Source: an uncultured Eubacteriales bacterium
GTDB lineage: Bacteria > Bacillota > Clostridia > Oscillospirales > Acutalibacteraceae
DNA: 8,344 nt
Reading direction: 5' to 3'
NCBI GenBank assembly: GCA_900320235.1
Contig: ONRO01000203.1
Coordinates: 1 to 8,344, forward strand
Of the stretch, positions 5,485 through 8,344 are shown in pieces (within the stretch, counting starts at the first letter, position 1; every line of letters begins with the position of its first letter). The notes under the pieces are model-generated. The model saw only the letters and a program-made list of their open reading frames with translations. It was not told where the DNA came from and did not search any database. A program made the position numbers and the translations under genes.

Positions 5485-8344
5485 ATGAAACCATCAAAAA
5501 GAATAACTGCAATTCTGCTTACTGCTGCATTGATCGGAGGAAGTGCTGCTGCGATTCCGTCAGGCACAGTATATGCAAAGGATAATACGCAGAATGTATT
5601 GAAGCAAAAAACGGATTCATTTTTACTTCCTGAAATCACCCGTTCTGAACAGACTGAGCTGTCATCAAAAGCGACAGCTGTAAAAACAATTTCCGAAAGT
5701 CAGGACAGGAATGAGAAAAAGACAGTGAGCTTTACTTTAAGCTTTGAAACAGATGGAGCAGGAAGTATCAGGAAAATAAGTGTACAGAAAGGTATGTTTG
5801 CCTCAGAGCCGGACACTCCTGCAAAGACAGGTTTTGTATTTGCAGGCTGGTACAGTGATAAAAAACTGAAAAACAGATTTGATTTCAGAACAGACCGTAT
5901 AAACGGTAATATGACACTGTATGCAAAATGGATCCCGGAGCAGACCGTACAGGCAGAGCTGTATAACACGCTTGAGGGAGTGGAAATAGGCTACGGCAGC
6001 GGAAATTCATATTTCAATGTAGTTTCCGATATAGTTCTTCCATCGGCAGCACCTGATAATACACCGGTTTCATGGAGCAGCAGCCGGCCGGATCTTATTA
6101 CGGCTGACGGAAAGGTGAAAAGACCTCAGGGAGAAAATGCAGATGTCGTGCTTACAGCAGCGGTTTCAGACGGAAGGGTGACTGAGACAAAAAGCTTTGA
6201 GCTGACCGTAGTCGGAATAAAGAATGAAACACCGGTCAAGGAAAAAGATGTCGAAAGCATTATAGAAATGAATAAGAATAATGATGATGCGGATATAATT
6301 TACTGTAATGACAGCAAGGATTCTCCGGTAGCGATAATAGAAGGAAGCTTCTGTGAAGAAAAGGTGGACGATTCAGAAGATGCGCTGAAAGCTGTTCAGG
6401 GCATAGGTTCTGTGATAGGTCTTGATTCACCGGCAGATGAGCTGTCACTGTTTTATACCGACCGAAATGAATACGGCAGCGTTTTCAAATTTGATCAGTG
6501 TTATAAGGGTGTAAAGGTATACGGCCGGAAGCTTGCTGTATCGGTCGATCAGGAAGGAAAAACTGATTGGTTCGATTCTGATATTGTACCGACTGAAAAG
6601 CTGAGAAATATTTCAACAGTTCCTTCAATAACAGCTGAAAACGCAGAAACAGCAGCAAGAAAATTATTTGAAGGCGTAAGCAATGTCAAAAAACCTGAAA
6701 TCATAATATATACAACGTCAGACGATGAAAGACAGCCGGTTCTGTCGTACAGATTTGATATAATTGCTCAGAAAAAGAACGGGGCACAGTCAGAATATAC
6801 TGTATTTATAAATGCGGAAACAGGAAAGACAGAGGAAATCATTTCTGTCGGAGAAAGCCTTGATGAAGAAGAAAACGTTATCGGCAGCGGCAATAATCTT
6901 CTGGGGAAAAAAGTATCATTCAAGCTTCAGGCAAAGAGTAACGATAATAACGTAAAAGTTTATTATATGAGGGATACAGATAATCATATCAATATGAGAT
7001 ATTATAATCCGGATACAAAAAAATACAGGATTTATTCGGGGAATAATCTTTCAAAATGGGATGCAGATGCTGTTTCGGCATACAAGAATGTACTGGATGT
7101 GCATACCTGGTACGAAAATAAACTTAAATGGAAATTCTATGAAAATTACCAGAAGGATCTCAATATTGCGCTACATCGTCCTGAAAAATACGATAATTCT
7201 GTTTTTTCACATGCTTCCGCCTTTATATTTTTTTATGACAACAGTGAAAAGAACAGTAATCTTCGGCCTTTTGCAGCCTGTTATGATGTAGCTGCACATG
7301 AGTATACCCACGGAGTGGTATATAAAGTTATGGGCGATATGAGTTATTCTAATGACTACCGCGGAGCAATTAATGAAGGACTTGCCGATGTTTTCGGAGC
7401 TTTTGTAGACGGAAACTGGCAGCATGCTGAGGACAGAAAGGTTTCAAGAGATGCAAGCGACCCTGATAAGTGCAAAAATCCAGTCAGTGTCAAAGATGAT
7501 AAATTTCTCAATCCGGCAGATTTCAGTGATACAAATGGTTACAGCAAGGTCGCACACAGAGACGGATATATTCTTTTCCGTGCCGCATACCTGATGGCTT
7601 CAAACCAGAAAGCACCGATAAGTATTGAAAAACAGACTGGTCTTTGGTATGAAGCTATGAAGATGGGGTCATGGGGAGTAAAGTCTGATTTTATAGGCGT
7701 AAGAAGAAAGCTGATAGCAGCGGCAAAGAAAAGAAAATTTACAGACAGTCAGCTTTCAACAATAAGATCCGCATTTGACAGTCTTCAGGTCATTGACGAA
7801 AGAGGAACTCTGAAAATAGAGCTGCAGGACAGCAGGGGTACGGATATTACATTGTCCGGAAAAGCTGAATATACATTTAAAAAGCTTGAAAAAGGCACAC
7901 CCCAGCCCACAAAAACAAGACATGGACCTTCAAAGGATATTATTCAGATTGGTAACCTTTATGAGGGATCATATTCTGTAAAAGTAAAGCTCAGAGGTTA
8001 TAAAGAGCTTGATACAAAGCTTTTGGTGTACAGAAACTGCCTGTACAAATATACTCTTAAATTGCAGAAGGACGAGCGTGAGATTGTCCGGGGCAGGATC
8101 GTCCGTGACAGCGGTAATGATCAGATACCTGTAAGCAAAGTGAATGTAAATATTTACGAAAGTCAGTATAATGTTATCGGAAAGCCGGTCAAGAGTACAG
8201 TAACAAATGATTCGGGAGAATACAGTGTAAAACTGAACTGGGGCAATTATATTTTTGTATTCGAGAAGGACGGATATGTTTCAGTAAGCAAGAGCATTTC
8301 AGTAACTGAAGGCAGTCAGATAAATGATATATATAAGATTAAAC
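5485..8344 (+). CDS. secreted M4 (thermolysin-family) metallopeptidase, multidomain, 3' end outside the window
   Basis: A secreted zinc endopeptidase. The ATG follows AAGGAGG at six bases; 953 residues are visible with no stop. A signal peptide (KR, then a hydrophobic core 7-24) probably ends at VYA-31. Next come an InlB B-type / Flg_new repeat (81-149, GFVFAGWYSDKK to LYAKW); an Ig-like module of the atrophied bacterial Ig type (about 160-243, VSWSSSRPDLI); a linker; an FTP propeptide (about 330-370, FDQCYKGVKVYG); and a PepSY-like segment (about 383-455). The M4 domain (about 467-770) has NSVF (571-574, for NAFW), zinc ligands in HEYTH (H605, H609) plus E631 in GAINEG, catalytic E606, and His691 matching thermolysin His231. 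It should be active. Two beta-sandwich-like domains follow, the second (from about 866) resembling carboxypeptidase-regulatory / CNA-B folds. The unseen tail might hold a dockerin or wall anchor. The exact substrate is unknown. Confidence 0.93.
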   Translation, partial: MKPSKRITAILLTAALIGGSAAAIPSGTVYAKDNTQNVLKQKTDSFLLPEITRSEQTELSSKATAVKTISESQDRNEKKTVSFTLSFETDGAGSIRKISVQKGMFASEPDTPAKTGFVFAGWYSDKKLKNRFDFRTDRINGNMTLYAKWIPEQTVQAELYNTLEGVEIGYGSGNSYFNVVSDIVLPSAAPDNTPVSWSSSRPDLITADGKVKRPQGENADVVLTAAVSDGRVTETKSFELTVVGIKNETPVKEKDVESIIEMNKNNDDADIIYCNDSKDSPVAIIEGSFCEEKVDDSEDALKAVQGIGSVIGLDSPADELSLFYTDRNEYGSVFKFDQCYKGVKVYGRKLAVSVDQEGKTDWFDSDIVPTEKLRNISTVPSITAENAETAARKLFEGVSNVKKPEIIIYTTSDDERQPVLSYRFDIIAQKKNGAQSEYTVFINAETGKTEEIISVGESLDEEENVIGSGNNLLGKKVSFKLQAKSNDNNVKVYYMRDTDNHINMRYYNPDTKKYRIYSGNNLSKWDADAVSAYKNVLDVHTWYENKLKWKFYENYQKDLNIALHRPEKYDNSVFSHASAFIFFYDNSEKNSNLRPFAACYDVAAHEYTHGVVYKVMGDMSYSNDYRGAINEGLADVFGAFVDGNWQHAEDRKVSRDASDPDKCKNPVSVKDDKFLNPADFSDTNGYSKVAHRDGYILFRAAYLMASNQKAPISIEKQTGLWYEAMKMGSWGVKSDFIGVRRKLIAAAKKRKFTDSQLSTIRSAFDSLQVIDERGTLKIELQDSRGTDITLSGKAEYTFKKLEKGTPQPTKTRHGPSKDIIQIGNLYEGSYSVKVKLRGYKELDTKLLVYRNCLYKYTLKLQKDEREIVRGRIVRDSGNDQIPVSKVNVNIYESQYNVIGKPVKSTVTNDSGEYSVKLNWGNYIFVFEKDGYVSVSKSISVTEGSQINDIYKIK

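Noticed and set aside
4824..5639. 271-residue open frame on the minus strand across def and the protease start
   Set aside because: It lies antisense to def, whose motifs and ribosome binding site are clear, and covers the start of the protease gene. Its product is a Phe/Cys/Leu-rich string with no recognisable domain, as expected for the antisense of this codon usage.
7061..7291. 76-residue plus-strand frame inside the protease gene
   Set aside because: It is out of frame within the M4 catalytic domain, which is well conserved in the main frame.

Overview
This window looks like chromosomal sequence from a low-to-mid GC, Gram-positive anaerobe of the Clostridia, probably a Ruminococcus-like member of the Oscillospiraceae. 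That placement is inference. It rests on an endonuclease-type MutL, a short clostridial-style peptide deformylase with the AANM motif, strong AGGAGG-type ribosome binding sites, heavy use of AGA, GCA and ATA codons, and a secreted protease with InlB-type and Ig-like modules. No mobile element, CRISPR array, rRNA or tRNA was seen.

Layout, left to right. Positions 1-2112 hold mutL, which lacks only its first residues because the window starts inside it. Directly behind it is a possible 40-residue, four-cysteine ORF (2119-2241). A strong promoter with an extended -10 (2299-2328) and a leader hairpin precede a coiled-coil gene of unknown function (2423-3196), which is closed by a clear hairpin terminator (3203-3229). 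radA follows (3298-4674). On the opposite strand, a cysteine-rich small protein gene (4634-4846) overlaps the 3' end of radA by 41 bases and has its own ribosome binding site. It is transcribed divergently from a peptide deformylase gene (4965-5384), and the shared upstream region contains two perfect inverted repeats. The last third (5485 to the right edge, still open) encodes a large secreted M4 (thermolysin-family) metallopeptidase.

Functionally, mutL and radA are both DNA repair and recombination genes (mismatch repair; branch migration during recombination). The coiled-coil gene between them has its own promoter and terminator, so it is probably a separate transcription unit. Deformylase is a housekeeping-type enzyme, but this copy belongs to a divergent clade in which the motif I glutamine is methionine. 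The M4 protease is an extracellular enzyme unrelated to its neighbours. Its accessory Ig-like and InlB modules lie upstream of the propeptide as well as downstream of the catalytic domain.

No complete new system is evident. The points most worth following up are the two unlisted-size cysteine-rich small ORFs, the Gln-to-Met deformylase with candidate operators in front of it, and the module order of the protease.
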